Origin: Phlebiopsis flavidoalba
Lineage: Eukaryota; Basidiomycota; Agaricomycetes; Polyporales; Phanerochaetaceae
Direction of reading: 5' to 3'
DNA length: 64,000 bases
Assembly (NCBI GenBank): GCA_035772785.1
Contig: JAOCPU010000068.1
Span: 97,639-161,638 of the forward strand
This document shows, in pieces, positions 13,151 to 24,418 of the stretch. The notes under the pieces are model-generated. The model was not told the origin of the DNA, made no database searches, and saw nothing but the letters and a program-made list of their open reading frames with translations. The stretch's first letter is position 1. Every line of letters starts with the position of its first letter. Both the position numbers and the translations under genes were made by a program.

Positions 13151-16100
13151 CAAATATCATGCCCCATAGCTGTCAAGCTGCCGACGGCCATACAGAACCG
13201 ACGCCAAACTACAGCCTGCTACATCCACCGAATCCGGGCGTTCGAGCTAATTTGTGTACGCATCCCTCCGGTGACTTGTGTTTTTTCGTCCGAAATCTAT
13301 TGCCGAAACCGGCCGATCAATCACTGGATTTGTGTGCAAAGCTTATTTGTGCCCGAGAGGGTCTTGGGCCTCCATTTCGGAGTTGGGCAATCGGTTTTCT
13401 TTTTGAACTCCCGCGTCGCGGGTCGGGTGGTTCATTTGCAGATTTGCCTTGGCGAGGTTGGGTCATCCACGGACGACATAGGCCGTCGCTCTTCGCCAAC
13501 AACGCTGCGTCAGAGTTTGTGCACAGAGGAGCCATTCGATCCACAGTTGAGACAGGCCTGCCTACCCGCCGTAGGCGATGCATATGACGGCGGATTGTCT
13601 GGCGTCGAACGCGCGCGCGCGCATAGTTGCACACGTCGCCGTTTTGCGCCTCCGGGCGATCCGCTATCGCTGAGAACAAAAAAATGGCCCCTAACCTCAG
13701 GCTGGCTGGGGCCGGCGGTCGGGTGACGCATTGCCGGTCTCGCCGTTGGCTTCGCGCGCCGCAGGGCCCCGCGGCTGCAATAAGGGCAGCAATCTTCGCT
13801 ACGGTTAATGTTTTTGAAAGCGGTTGGTAACACGTATCAGATCAGACTTTTGTTACGGAACGTGGGTGTGGACTCCCTTGTGGCCGCTAATACAAGCTAT
13901 ATTAGCCCCGAAGGAGCGGCGTTTTACTAATGTGGCGCCAACACCCTGCCAGTCTAGATCTGCGCGGGATGCTCATTTGGTTGAATGGTTTACTAGGGAT
14001 CGGCGTGGATAGACCGGCCCGGATATGGAAGGCCTGCGTCGGATCGACAGATGTGAGATGTCTCGGAAGCGTTCACATGAAGACGAACGAGTTTTACGAC
14101 ACAAGAGAGGAGTCCCGCGCGAGCGTCTGTCTCGTGAACCCTCTCCGACTGCATGCGAGTGGCGGACCCCGCATCAGGGGGGACTTATGCTCGAATGGAG
14201 GCAATGGCGAGGCTAATTCAGGAAAAAAACGGACATGAGATTCCACCCGCGAGCTGTGCGCCCACCCACATTGAGGACGGGACTACCCTACGCAACGCCT
14301 GTCCTTTCCCAGGCGCGGGTGTCGCTAGGTGTGTGCGCCAGGGCGAAAAATCGCTGGATCTCAGATGGCGGAGTACGTAAGATCTGAATCGCCATGAAAA
14401 CCCTGACGCCACCCGGTTGTTGGAAAAGATCCAGATCTGAGCAGACGCGTGGGCCACGTCAGCGCGGTGACATGAGCACCTATCAGATGGCCATCAATGA
14501 GCGATGGGCGTCCAGCCCGCGCTTCGGTGCGTGCGCTAGTGTTCCCTTGGTGGACGGTGGCTGTCAGGAGACTGCGAAAAAACCGTCGCGCGCAGCGCGG
14601 GAACGCCGGAAAGATCGACCTAAGGTGGGCCAGCAGGGCCAAACCATGTCTGCGCGGAATCAGGGCTGCCCGCCGCCATTATGTATTTTTGTCTGCTTCC
14701 GACGCCTCAGTCGCCCGGGACGTAATGGGACCGCATGTCAAGAGTCCGGGACGCGCTGGCGGCCGCGGCGTACGTGAGTCGAGTGGTTCGGGCAGCGGGT
14801 GTCTCGTCACGCCTTCGCTTGCGTAGTCCAGACCCGCTTCAGGAGTACTTGTGCTCCCAACGGAGGTACGTCAACGCTTTTCTGGGCGGAACAATTTTGG
14901 CGGCCGTAGTGGATACTGACTCGGAAGTGCCCGAGGACTCGTGCGGGCAACCCCTGCGCTAGGCGCCTGCTGAGGACATATGCCAGAGATACTAGGGGGT
15001 AGCGCGGCGTCGGCCCAGAATAAACTATCGGTCCCCTACGCCACATGCTGCTGCTGATGGGCCGTTCAAATTTCGGCGCAAGCGATATTCATTTTGTGGC
15101 ACGACAAAAGACTTGTGCGCGGAGCAAACCAAGACAACACTGCGCATAATGAAGCAGAGCCCCTCCCGAGTCAATTTGCTAGATCAAATTGGAGTGCTTA
15201 CGATACAGGGGTGGATTCGATTTGGCTTGATTTAAGGGACCGAGCCAAATTGCGCATACCGAGCACACGTTGCTCCTGTATTTCGGAGGCATTTTCGACC
15301 GCCGCAACACCCGGATACAGGGCTCGCTCGAGAGGCACTACACTTTTGACCGGCGTTATGCAAATGAGAACGAGCATCGACTGCGCGTGTGAAAATTTGA
15401 GACACACGGCGCGTGGCGCTAGGTAGAAGAGGTCCAGAGGCCACCAAGATTTTCAAACCTAGGAGACAAAGGGTCGCCCTGCCACAGCCGCGGATCCACA
15501 CCACTCGGAAGCATGGAGCACTGGCCTGCGCGCGCGATAATCAACAATAGGCCTGTATCCCACCTGACTGGGCAGTGCTTGCCTGGAGCGGAGCCAGCGT
15601 GTGCCCAAACCACTCAGCTGGGACCACATCGCGGCTTCGGACAGGGAACGGGTGGGAAACCGCTCTCCAGCCCTCCCTTCTGCCCGGCTGCTCGAGCTTG
15701 GGGTTTATCGTGTGGATAAATCAGTGGTCCTAATCAGGGGTAGCTTCGGCGCAAGGCGTCCGTAGAAGGGAGAAATGTGAACCGGTGATATGAGAACAAG
15801 AAGCTGCGCGCACAACTGTATGTAGATGCAGCGGAGTTGGATGGATATCCTTCATGTAGGGCGAATAAAAACATGAGTGCGCTAGTCATAAACTTGTAGA
15901 TGGCTGTGGGAAGTTCTTGATTCAATGCGGGCACGACATAAGAGATGGACGTAACAAGAACTTACTCTATGTGACGAAGTGCAGATGAAAATGCTGAATC
16001 TTATTCTGGGTTCCGCATAGACCGTGTACCTTGAGTCAACATGCAATGTTGATAGTATGTTGATAGAGGAACAGAATTCACTGCAAAAACGATGAGTGGC

Positions 16101-17261
16101 TGCAATGATGGCAGCGCGGGGTTCGAAGGAGCAACTGAATATGACTTCCAGTGAGTCGTCAATGGAACGAGGTCAACAACTACGGCCGAAAAGAAAGGTC
16201 GGAAAAAGGGTGACAGGTAGCTTTTGAAGCAGCAGGGCGAGTCCACTACCATTCCCGCGAATTTCTGAAACGAATCATTAGTACAGACAACGAACGAGCA
16301 AGGGTCGGAAAGGGGCAGGTACTAGCATTGGTCATCCCACAGGAAGCTCTTTCAGTGACAGCTCATTGTGGTGAGTCCTGCCCCTCAGATCCACACGTTG
16401 AGAAGTGCCGCGTACTGACCGCATTGTAGTGGCTTCCAGCTGGCGTTGATATAGTCGTAGAGGTAAGCCCGCGCGTTTCAATACACATAGTATGAATGGA
16501 GCTAACTGAGCAGCTAGGACACCACGCATATTGCGGACAGATTACTTTGTACGAGTTATTCCGTGAGTGATTCGGAGACTATGACATGGCGTATCGCTCG
16601 ACCGATGGTATATTTTCCATCTTGTGCGGCGTAGCTCTTCAAGGCTGTGCAGGCTACTCGATAGATTACATATAATCGAGTAATTTCTGAGTCAGCGTGT
16701 AATATATTCACTGCGCGAGTTGGGATATGTTGATTAGTGCGCAAGTTGCGGTCGTTCATGAATACAGCAACAATAGACATGAGCAAGTTTCTAGAACCCT
16801 CGAGAGTGCAATAGTAGTTGTGTCCTGGACAGTCCGGCCAAGATATTTAAAGCGTATCCGTTGCAAGGTGGGCTTGCGAGCGAGAGATAACTAAATCCTG
16901 TTAGCGTTAGATCTGGTGGTCATGTTAGCGGTAATAAATTACTCACAAGCCGTGTTCAAGGGCATCGGTGCATGTAGGCACTGCTTTACATGAATTTTTG
17001 TTTGAATCTCGCTTTGTGGCGAATGGACTCATGCAACTTGAACACAAAGAAAACGAAAAGCTGTCGTGTGTAGGCCAGTTTGCGATGGGTGATGGCATCA
17101 GTCAATCTGGTTCAACTCACCAAATCGGTCGCGCACTGTGGCACAGGCCGTCAGCGGGCGCCCGTCGCAACGACTTACAGCTTTCTCTCCGACGTCGTGC
17201 ACGACGACCTGCACGCTCCGCGGTGCCCTCACGATCCCTCGACACCCATCGCGTCGACCAT
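13151..17261. other. no gene identified
   Basis: Several 60-150-codon frames occur on both strands (for example plus 13,159-13,587, 14,394-14,777, 15,094-15,426) without a recognisable motif or splice pattern. The part 15,720-17,000 is more AT-rich and looks intergenic. Confidence 0.4.
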
Positions 17262-17335
17262 TCCATACCATTTTGATCTGATTCTTTTCTGTCTTTGCTG
17301 CCTTCACTCGTTCATTTTCTCTCGCTTCTTTCGTC
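17262..17335 (+). promoter_or_regulatory. CT-rich leader of CHS7
   Basis: Pyrimidine-rich sequence runs directly up to the CHS7 start codon at 17,336, as is common in basidiomycete 5' leaders. No TATA box identified. Confidence 0.5.
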
Positions 17336-18667
17336 ATGGGAGTTCAATTTGGCTCCTTCGACAGCATATGCCAGACCGCCGCGCTCGTTGTCTGTCCACT
17401 CGTGGGTGCAGACAGAGGTATTGAGCCTTCGTGCTACAGCAGGAATGTGGAAATATCTGGGACTCTCATTTTCCAACCCTGTGAGTTGTGGAGCCTCGTA
17501 CCGGCCGACGCGCTTGCTCATTGTAACGCAGCAACATGTTTCGTGCACGGTCAGTACTCTGAGAGATCTTGCATTTTGAAAGATGACGAGATGGTAGGGC
17601 AGGCCGGAAGAGAAGTAATCATGGGTGCTATCTCTCTTACGCCATCATCGAACTCCTTTCCATTTTCCTCGACTCCAACGTAATGCTCCCATCACAGCAA
17701 AGTGTCAGCTATCTCCGTTTAGTAATCCTGAAGAAGCGTTACATATAAACATGACGGCTTAACACACCCGGAATCAGTGGTTTGCTGCTGTGTAACACAG
17801 GCCTGGTAGCGGCGGCATAACGCCTGTCTGCTCATCAAACGGATTTGTAGGATTCCAGTTTGCTGAAGATGGCACGCCCTCTGTCACTTTTGGTACGTTC
17901 ACTGTGGGTCTGTCATTTATCACCGCATCTCACTCGGCGCATCGCGCAGTTCCTCCTCCGGATAGCCAGCCTCGTGGTGTTTGGTGTCAGCTTCTTTGTC
18001 GCTATCGCTACATTCAAGGTTTCGCCAGCTTTCACTAAAAACAAAAAAAAGAAAAAAAACGCAAAACCGATCGCCGGTCCTGGATCATCTACATCCTCTG
18101 GCCCTTGATTTGCACCGTCCATCTATCTATGTGGTCTGCTCAAAGCGTTGATCCTTGTCTTCGTACCCTCGAAGATCCCGCTGGCCCATCGGCGATATCG
18201 TGTTCGGCACCGCCTTCTTTACCATCGCCCAGGTCATTTTGTTTGCGTTTTAGCGTCAACCATCTGCGACGCTATCTAAGCACTACAATGATGGGCCTGT
18301 TCCGTTATTCTTTACACGCTTTGCATGTTGCTTAGCGTGATGATGGTCTTACAAATACTGGGACAGTATCAACCGTGCGGTCGTTGCCTGTTTAAAACAG
18401 AAAAACTTCGAAAGCCCCCCTATCTGTTGCTCACGGTATTTGATTTTGACAGAAAGAGGACCTGGAGTTCTCAGTCGGATCCAAGGCTACCGTCTGGGGA
18501 AGTCAAGATCACCCCTCCTTGCAGGCGTGGACGACAGGGACTATGCCGAAGACACTGCAAGCGGGTTACAACGGCCCTGGAAGCTCGTTGGCGGTGTTAG
18601 TGGACGCCTCAGCTATACCATAAAATGGCGGCGGACGCGGATATCCACCACCGAGCGAGAGATATGA
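17336..18667 (+). CDS. CHS7: chitin synthase export chaperone Chs7
   Basis: ER multi-pass membrane chaperone needed for export of chitin synthase (Pfam Chs7, PF12271). Exon 1 starts at ATG 17,336 after a CT-rich leader and carries the family signature [15 protein letters not shown] then [12 protein letters not shown] and GTLIFQP, followed by a GTGAGT donor. After frame changes: a membrane segment [15 protein letters not shown] (about 17,640), NGFVGFQ and FAEDGTP (about 17,840), [17 protein letters not shown] (about 17,980), [13 protein letters not shown] (about 18,090), [19 protein letters not shown] (about 18,185), ICDAI, MLLSVMM (18,325), and after an intron ending in GACAG near 18,453 the cytosolic tail [29 protein letters not shown]. 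At least six frameshifts. The stop is uncertain because the tail frame is unclear; 18,667 is the end of one frame. Confidence 0.93.
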
Positions 18668-19002
18668 TCCATTAGTGCCATGGACACGTAGATTCATCTC
18701 ATTTACCTATCGTATGTTTTCTAGCTGTGGACTCGCTAGTGCGCCGCCTGCGGTTAATGCACTTTCCAAGCTTGTATAGCCGGATCTTCTTCCCTTCCAA
18801 TGCATTGTACATCAGAGCCACCCTAGCTAACCACCACCTCGTCTCCTTGCTAGTTGTTCAGGACCCCACCATGCGCAGCCTCTGAGCCTCATGCTGGCGG
18901 CATGGGCTTCCAGCTGGGCGTCCGAAGCTCTGCAGCCGAGACGCCCATAAATGTGACTCTGCTAACGGCATCGATGACACCTCTACTGTCTTTTTTGTCT
19001 TC
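18668..19002. other. intergenic
   Basis: Gap between CHS7 and the minus-strand reading at 19,003-19,590. Nothing recognised. Confidence 0.4.
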
Positions 19003-19590
19003 TCACCATCTACCCCTCCAACTATCCTGATGTCGACCACAGTTGGTATATAGCAGGATACGCGGCCGCCGCGCTGAATTCTCTGAGCGCAGACCAAGTC
19101 GAATTCGCCCTGCGCAACTTGCCCAAGGCCGAGAATTCATGCATGCGCACTTGAATGGCTGCATCCCCATTCTCGACGCTGCGCAAACTCGCAAGCCGAA
19201 CACCCCGATCCTGGGTCGCTGCCCCCGAGAACGTCCATGCCGGCATCGACCAGCTGCAAAAAGGCGTCGTCCTGGAGGAAATCCATGACTTTTTTCGGCC
19301 TCTTCCCCGCAATCTACGCGCTCACGTCGAGCCCCCAGGCTCTCCGCGCAGGCAACTTCGCGCATAGTGCTTGCGCTCTTTCTCGAGGCGGATCCTGAGG
19401 CATCGAACGGACAACCGCAGGCAACGTATCTTGAGTTGCGTACGACCTCCCGCGCGAGAGCGCGCATATGACCCGAAGGCAATACCTCGAGACTGTTCTC
19501 GATGAAGTCGAGAGAGCTATCCTGGCGGGAGGGCGGCACCTCCTCGTAAGCTTGGATCGCCCGCATGAATGTCAAGGTCGCGGAAGAAAG
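19003..19590 (-). CDS. unidentified protein-coding exon(s)
   Basis: A 190-codon minus-strand frame opens at 19,575 (TFMRAIQAYEEVPP, FIENSLEVLPSGHMRALARE). The protein-like reading continues in other frames: FLQDDAFLQLVDAGMDVLG near 19,270, then AAIQ, MHEFSALGKLRRANSTWSAL near 19,140-19,080. Composition is that of a helical soluble protein and the frame changes resemble those in the identified genes, so I believe it is coding, but I do not recognise the family. It may extend past both limits. Antisense frames at 19,043-19,367 are judged shadows. Confidence 0.5.
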   Translation of the reverse strand, partial: LSSATLTFMRAIQAYEEVPPSRQDSSLDFIENSLEVLPSGHMRALAREVVRNSRYVACGCPFDASGSASRKSASTMREVACAESLGARRERVDCGEEAEKSHGFPPGRRLFAAGRCRHGRSRGQRPRIGVFGLRVCAASRMGMQPFKCACMNSRPWASCAGRIRLGLRSENSARRPRILLYTNCGRHQDSWRGRW

Positions 19591-20516
19591 TTGTGGATCT
19601 TGCTGTTACACCTTGAGGAATGAAGGCCGAACGCGTTGTCGGTGTGGACTTGTGCGGTTGACCCTCTAGTGAGTTGTGCCCTGAATCATTTCCGTGCGTT
19701 AGCTTTTCAGCATCACCTGGTCTTTACGTTGCTTGCCACTGATGTGCATAGGCGGGGGACCATGAAAGACTTTGAGTCGCACTTTAAGCAAAGCCAAGAC
19801 AAGCGGGTCTAGTGTCACTTTGCACTATCGCGGAGGTACGTTCGGCTCGATTGTTCTTGCTTGTATGGCTTGTCTGAGCCACATCAACTCAGACCACGGA
19901 AAACACACACGAAGACACTTTTACAGCTTCTGTCATTCAAACCGGATCCGGCTGGGCCATGCTACCTTCCTAGACGCGGACGCGAGGAGCGTTGTATTCT
20001 CAAATAATGCCTGCGTAGAAATCTGCCTGTCCTCCAACCTTCTCTGCAAAAAACCGTCAGCACCCTCGAACGAGCACCATCTCCGACACTATCTCGAAAC
20101 GAACCACCCCAGTCGCAATTTGCGTGAGTGCAACCCGCATTTATCTTGTAGAGTTGCGATTCTGATCCGCCACTAGACGGACGACACGACTGCCTTTCCG
20201 GAATTCCTTGATCGGGAATACGCATGCTTTCTTGCCCAGAAAAACCGCTGGGACTAGGTCTCTTCCGAACAAGAGGACTCTATCGAGTCATTGCGAGCAT
20301 GAGCATGACATCGCGATTTACACTCTGCTGACGAAGCAGTAATGCGATTACATGATTTATTCGACGGCATATATTGCTGCAACAATAAGCTGGGTGATGT
20401 TGGCGACACTAGTTCCGTCGGCCAAAGTGGTAGAAGCGACTTGGTCACTCATCTCTTGCTGGATATCCATCGGATATAATTTTTGGGTAATAATGTACAT
20501 GCACAGGTAATCAAAA
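19591..20516. other. unresolved stretch
   Basis: A 134-codon plus frame (19,772-20,176) and an opposing minus frame (19,962-20,225) overlap. Neither has a recognisable motif. It could hold exons of the unidentified gene to the left or only intergenic DNA. Confidence 0.3.
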
Positions 20517-21979
20517 TCAAATCCCAGCATCCCGCGGTGACCTCCAAAGTGTTGTCCAGAGACAAAGTGAGGCCAATCGAAATTTTGTGAAGCCAAGTGC
20601 AAGCAAGCTACAGACAAGTGAACGTTAACATCCACATACATGGGTGCCATGAATTGCCCCCACTCAAAAACGTACAATAGCATGGCAGCAGCAGCCTCGC
20701 AGCAGTAGCGCCACGGGGCCCAATGGGATGCCTGGTGGTGCCTTTGCGAACCTCGAAGATGACTGCGTCGGGTGTTGGTTACGGACGAACGGCCACGGGG
20801 GAATACCAGCGCACACCTTCTTTTCCGTCAATACTCGCGATGCGTTGCACCGGCCTCCTTGGCCTGTACTGTCCAACCTATAACCAGGACGAACGTCTAA
20901 CTTCGTACATCGTAGGTCATTTCGAAAGGGTAGATCGGAGGAACCATACCGATACGTTATAGACAATTAACCCGTATCAGCAGCGCAGACTGGTGACACG
21001 CTGCGAGACGGACGTCGAACAGGAGTCACCATTCCTTGCAGAGTCGGTCTTCGTGAGACCGATGACAGCCGACTTGGCCCTGCGTAGTTCGCACTGGCCG
21101 ACGTTCCCGTGCAGACCGCTTGTCGAAGAGACGTTAGTGATCGACCTGTCTCTCCGTGTTGCCCTTGAAATGACAGGAGTCAGTCTCAGTACGCATAGTT
21201 TGCCCGGCAGGTGTAAGAGCACACACCTTGATACGCATGTACGGCGCCTGAGCAGGCACGGATTAGAGACGGAACGGTGCGCGAACATGTATCCTTCTGG
21301 ATGCAATGTCCCAGGCGTCATCGGGTGTGGTATGCAGCATGCGGTTCAAAGGTAAAGCCGGCATTGTTCACGATGTGGTTGAGCTTGCCATACTTCCTGT
21401 ATCTCCGTGTCAGAACAAGATGTAAGAACACTTGGCGGAACGCATACTTGATCGTAGCCTCCAGCACGCGTTGTGGGAAGTCGTCCGCGCTCCGACATCC
21501 CCACTGACGGCGATCGCGTCGCCTCCCGCGGCCTTAATCTCAGCTACAACTTCCTCTGCCTTCTTCGGTCGAGACTTTGTGGTTGTCAGCGCTGCGCCTT
21601 ACTTCGTGAAAGAGCTCCCCACGTAACTGCAGCTCGACAACGACTTTTTGCAACATTCCTTTGCGCTAGCGAATAGACACCGAACCGGAATGGGCTGCCT
21701 TTCCGTTATACCCCTACAAGCTATAGACTTGATCGCTCGGAAGTGTCAATAATCATATACTAAGGACGACCACAGAGAGTGTGTAGCAGCGTGTAGTCCT
21801 AGAAGGCCACACCGAAACCAAAGGCGGATTATTCATCAACTCGTGCTTACTTCCTCTCACATATTCAACATGACACTCAACAGTGCGTGATAGCCGACCG
21901 CCTTCGTGCAGCAACCCAGAGAGTAGGAGAGTGGTGGAGGGTTGTACAGAGACCTCGCTTGGAGACGGCGACTCGCCAT
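20517..21979 (-). CDS. short-chain dehydrogenase/reductase
   Basis: NAD(P)-dependent oxidoreductase of the classical SDR family, close to 3-oxoacyl-ACP-reductase-like fungal enzymes. On the minus strand: KKAEEVVAEIKAAGGDAIAV and DVGADDFPQRVLEATIK (about 21,560-21,450), an intron GTATGC..ACAG of about 51 bp, KYGKLNHIVNNAGFTF (NNAG structural motif, about 21,370), RSIVNVSSTSGLHGNVGQ with the catalytic Ser, then the catalytic Tyr codon (21,085-21,087) in a frame-shifted Y-x3-K, AVIGLTKT, IPLGPVA, EAAAAMLL (about 20,690), an intron, and LEVTAG with a stop at 20,517. A start at ATG 21,979 gives a basic, Arg/Ser-rich N-terminus that could be mitochondrial. The N-terminal glycine-rich cofactor loop could not be read through the errors, so the start is tentative. 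The substrate cannot be told. Confidence 0.87.
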
Positions 21980-23389
21980 GTCCTACGTTGTTGCTGGCAG
22001 AGCTTTAGGCGGTCTATGAGAGAATCAGGAGGTGGGTGTAAAAGGTCATGAGCAGGCGTTATAATAGAGGACAGCTTTGATCTAGTCTGCCCATGGTTAA
22101 CTGGGCGCCCGGCCGGTAGAAACCCGACTGCCGAAGAGCATCGTCGGTGGGTACGCGAACTCGGGTACGGCGAATAGTGCCAGTCGGCAAGACGACAGAA
22201 GCGCTTGTTTGGGCCAACGTTTACCATGTGAATCCGTACAATGATACAGAGAGAATCACAAGGATTGATGGACAGGCATGTGTATATTGGTTTATGGACA
22301 AACCGATGTATACAGCACGAAAGAATGCTAAACGGGCAAAGCGGGCGTTAGATTTACGCGGACGAGGTCAATGAGGTCAAGTGACGGTTAACTTAAAGGA
22401 AGCTGCCACCTTTGGACAGACCCGAACGAGGTCTGACAATCCTCGCGCATCTGAATAAACTTGTCACTGTAGTGTCATCCATGACGTTCCGGCCAGACAG
22501 TGCCAGTCTCTGACATGGTCCAGATGGACGGTGGTCCGTAACTCTTCTCCCTTATTGCTCTTCTCTGACTTTTCGGTCGGCTCTACAAGAGCAGCACCCC
22601 GGGCCTTTCGCTGCGCACACACGTCAGTATAGGTTTTCCCACACCCAAAAATAGCTAAGCCCTCTCTACACCATCGTCTCCACCTGTGCTCGTCACACCA
22701 CCTCTGAGAACTTTCTCATATAGCGAGCCCCACACTCCGCGCTTCCAAGCGGTTCTCTTCGTCTAGTTCTTGGTCCATACCTCGCGGTTTCGCCCCCACC
22801 CGCTGCAAGTCGCCTTCCGCCTTGTCCCGCAGACACTTCTACATCGCCAGACGAAGCCACTCGTCGCTAAGCTGGGGTTTTCCGTCCAAACCTGTGCCCC
22901 ATCGCAGTGTCGACATCTCGAGCCAAAGGTGACACTTGGTTTTCTGGGAGACTGCGAGAAGAGAATTGGCGTCCCTTTCGTAAGCTTAGTCGGGTCGCAG
23001 GTCGACGGCCGGAAAGCGGAGTCGTGGATTGTGTTAGGAGAACACACGAGAAAACGCAGCCAAGTGGCGGACAACATACATCCCCAGCAAGTCAGACGAT
23101 TGACGGTCCTGCCCGGGTCCCCCACTAATCCTTTTTTCTCGCCCCTCCGGTTACCAGAATCCCATTCCTGTCGCGTTTCAAAGCATTTTGGTTTGGGCAG
23201 CTTCCATAAACAGAACGAAAAGGGAAAGGGGATCTTGGCTACTTTCGAACAGACTGTAAGAGCCATGGGAGGAAGCTACTAAGAACCCTCAAGCTGATTT
23301 ATGACTTACTTTATCCGTTCCTATTTTTACCAAAAACTCTACCAGGCCTCACCAACAACCGCTCTTTTCTCCTATCTAGAGACGCACAA
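21980..23389. other. intergenic with CT-rich leader
   Basis: 22,520-22,760 is C/T-rich on the plus strand and resembles a promoter or leader for a plus-strand gene. A 170-codon plus frame at 22,770-23,282 and a 167-codon frame opposite it both stay open, but neither matches a family I know. Confidence 0.35.
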
Positions 23390-23733
23390 TGCACTACGAT
23401 CCGGGAAGCGGCCCCACATGGGCACCTATGCCATCCTCATATGTATTGCGACCGACACTCCTCGTCGCATAGTCGCTGTATGTGGGTTCTTGGAGGCGCA
23501 CCCGGGAATGACGGACCTTTGCAACCGCTTCCCATTCAGTGCTTGCGTTGGCGCGGCAGCAACAAGATCCGGACGGCAGCTCCGGCGCGTAGTCCGTCGT
23601 CCTCGTCCGTTATTCGCTTTCCCACTCTCCATAGCTCGCCTGCGGGATGCTCTTCTGGAGCTTCCGGTGGGAGTCACATGGATCCCACTGCAGGCGACGG
23701 CTGCGACGGGCCAGTTTCTTCGGGCTCTTCGTC
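23390..23733 (+). CDS. Ser/Pro-rich N-terminal fragment, unknown
   Basis: A reading from ATG 23,390 (MHYDPGSGPTWAPMPSS) continues after frame changes into low-complexity Ser/Pro/Gly-rich sequence (APARSPSSSSVIRFPTL, then a Ser/Gly-rich stretch) and stops at a good GTGAGT donor near 23,735. This looks like the disordered N-terminus of a regulatory protein. No downstream exon is found: a poly-G tract follows 100 bp later and the next gene (BAT) starts 560 bp further on. Possibly a gene cut by an assembly join. Confidence 0.35.
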
Positions 23734-23835
23734 AGGTGAGTGTTGACGCTATTTGTGTTGTCTGTGAGGCAAATGTGCACGCGGTCAATTTCCGGGCCCC
23801 TATCATCGTAATAAAAGGCACGCTAGGTACTAGAC

Positions 23836-23858
23836 GGGGGGGGGGGGGGGGGGGGGGG
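23836..23858. repeat. poly-G tract (23 nt)
   Basis: Twenty-three consecutive G between the interrupted Ser/Pro-rich fragment and the BAT promoter. A tract this long in non-telomeric fungal DNA is suspicious for a sequencing or gap-joining artefact. Confidence 0.98.
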
Positions 23859-24418
23859 TAGTTGTAGTCCAAGTTTTTATTTAGAGACAACCCACACTGA
23901 CGTGAACGCCGCTACTTGGTGAAAGTTAGATTAGATGTGGCACCATTTCGGAGTCTTGCCTGATTAGATTACAGGGATTCTCCTTGGCCTCTTGCCACCA
24001 CAAATTTCCACCGCCGGCGGATTAGCAGGTTTTTTCTATTCAATTGTCAGAAACAATCTCATCGCACGACTACAAGCGACGCGATGAATGGTCAGCTCAT
24101 TGGGACATAGACATCACCAATACATTTCGCGATCAGACCTCCTATAGTGATGTGCCAATGATCTCAGCGCACTGAACATGCTTGCTCGATCGTTCTCCGG
24201 CTCAAATTTTGTGCGGAGTCATGGCTCAGATAAAATCGCCACTGACACAAGGACAGACTCTCACCTCAAAACCTAAGAAAAAACAACAAAACAAACACCA
24301 ACCATCACAAAAGGAACAAAAATCAAAAAACACGAACACCACCAATCCCTTTTCCGCAACTCGTCTCAGACGCCATTCCTTCCTTATCATCCATTCAATC
24401 TCTCATCACCCATTACAA
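23859..24418 (+). promoter_or_regulatory. BAT upstream region with A/C-rich leader
   Basis: The upstream region of BAT. 24,270-24,418 is A- and C-rich without G-rich stretches, typical of a fungal 5' untranslated leader. A short frame from ATG 24,180 (MLARSFSG...) resembles a targeting peptide but hits a stop before the leader, so it is not used as the start. Confidence 0.45.

Noticed and set aside
24180..24278. Upstream ATG (MLARSFSG...) as the BAT mitochondrial presequence start
   Set aside because: The frame meets a stop well before the A/C-rich leader and the MANGKR start at 24,419. No splice sites join them convincingly.
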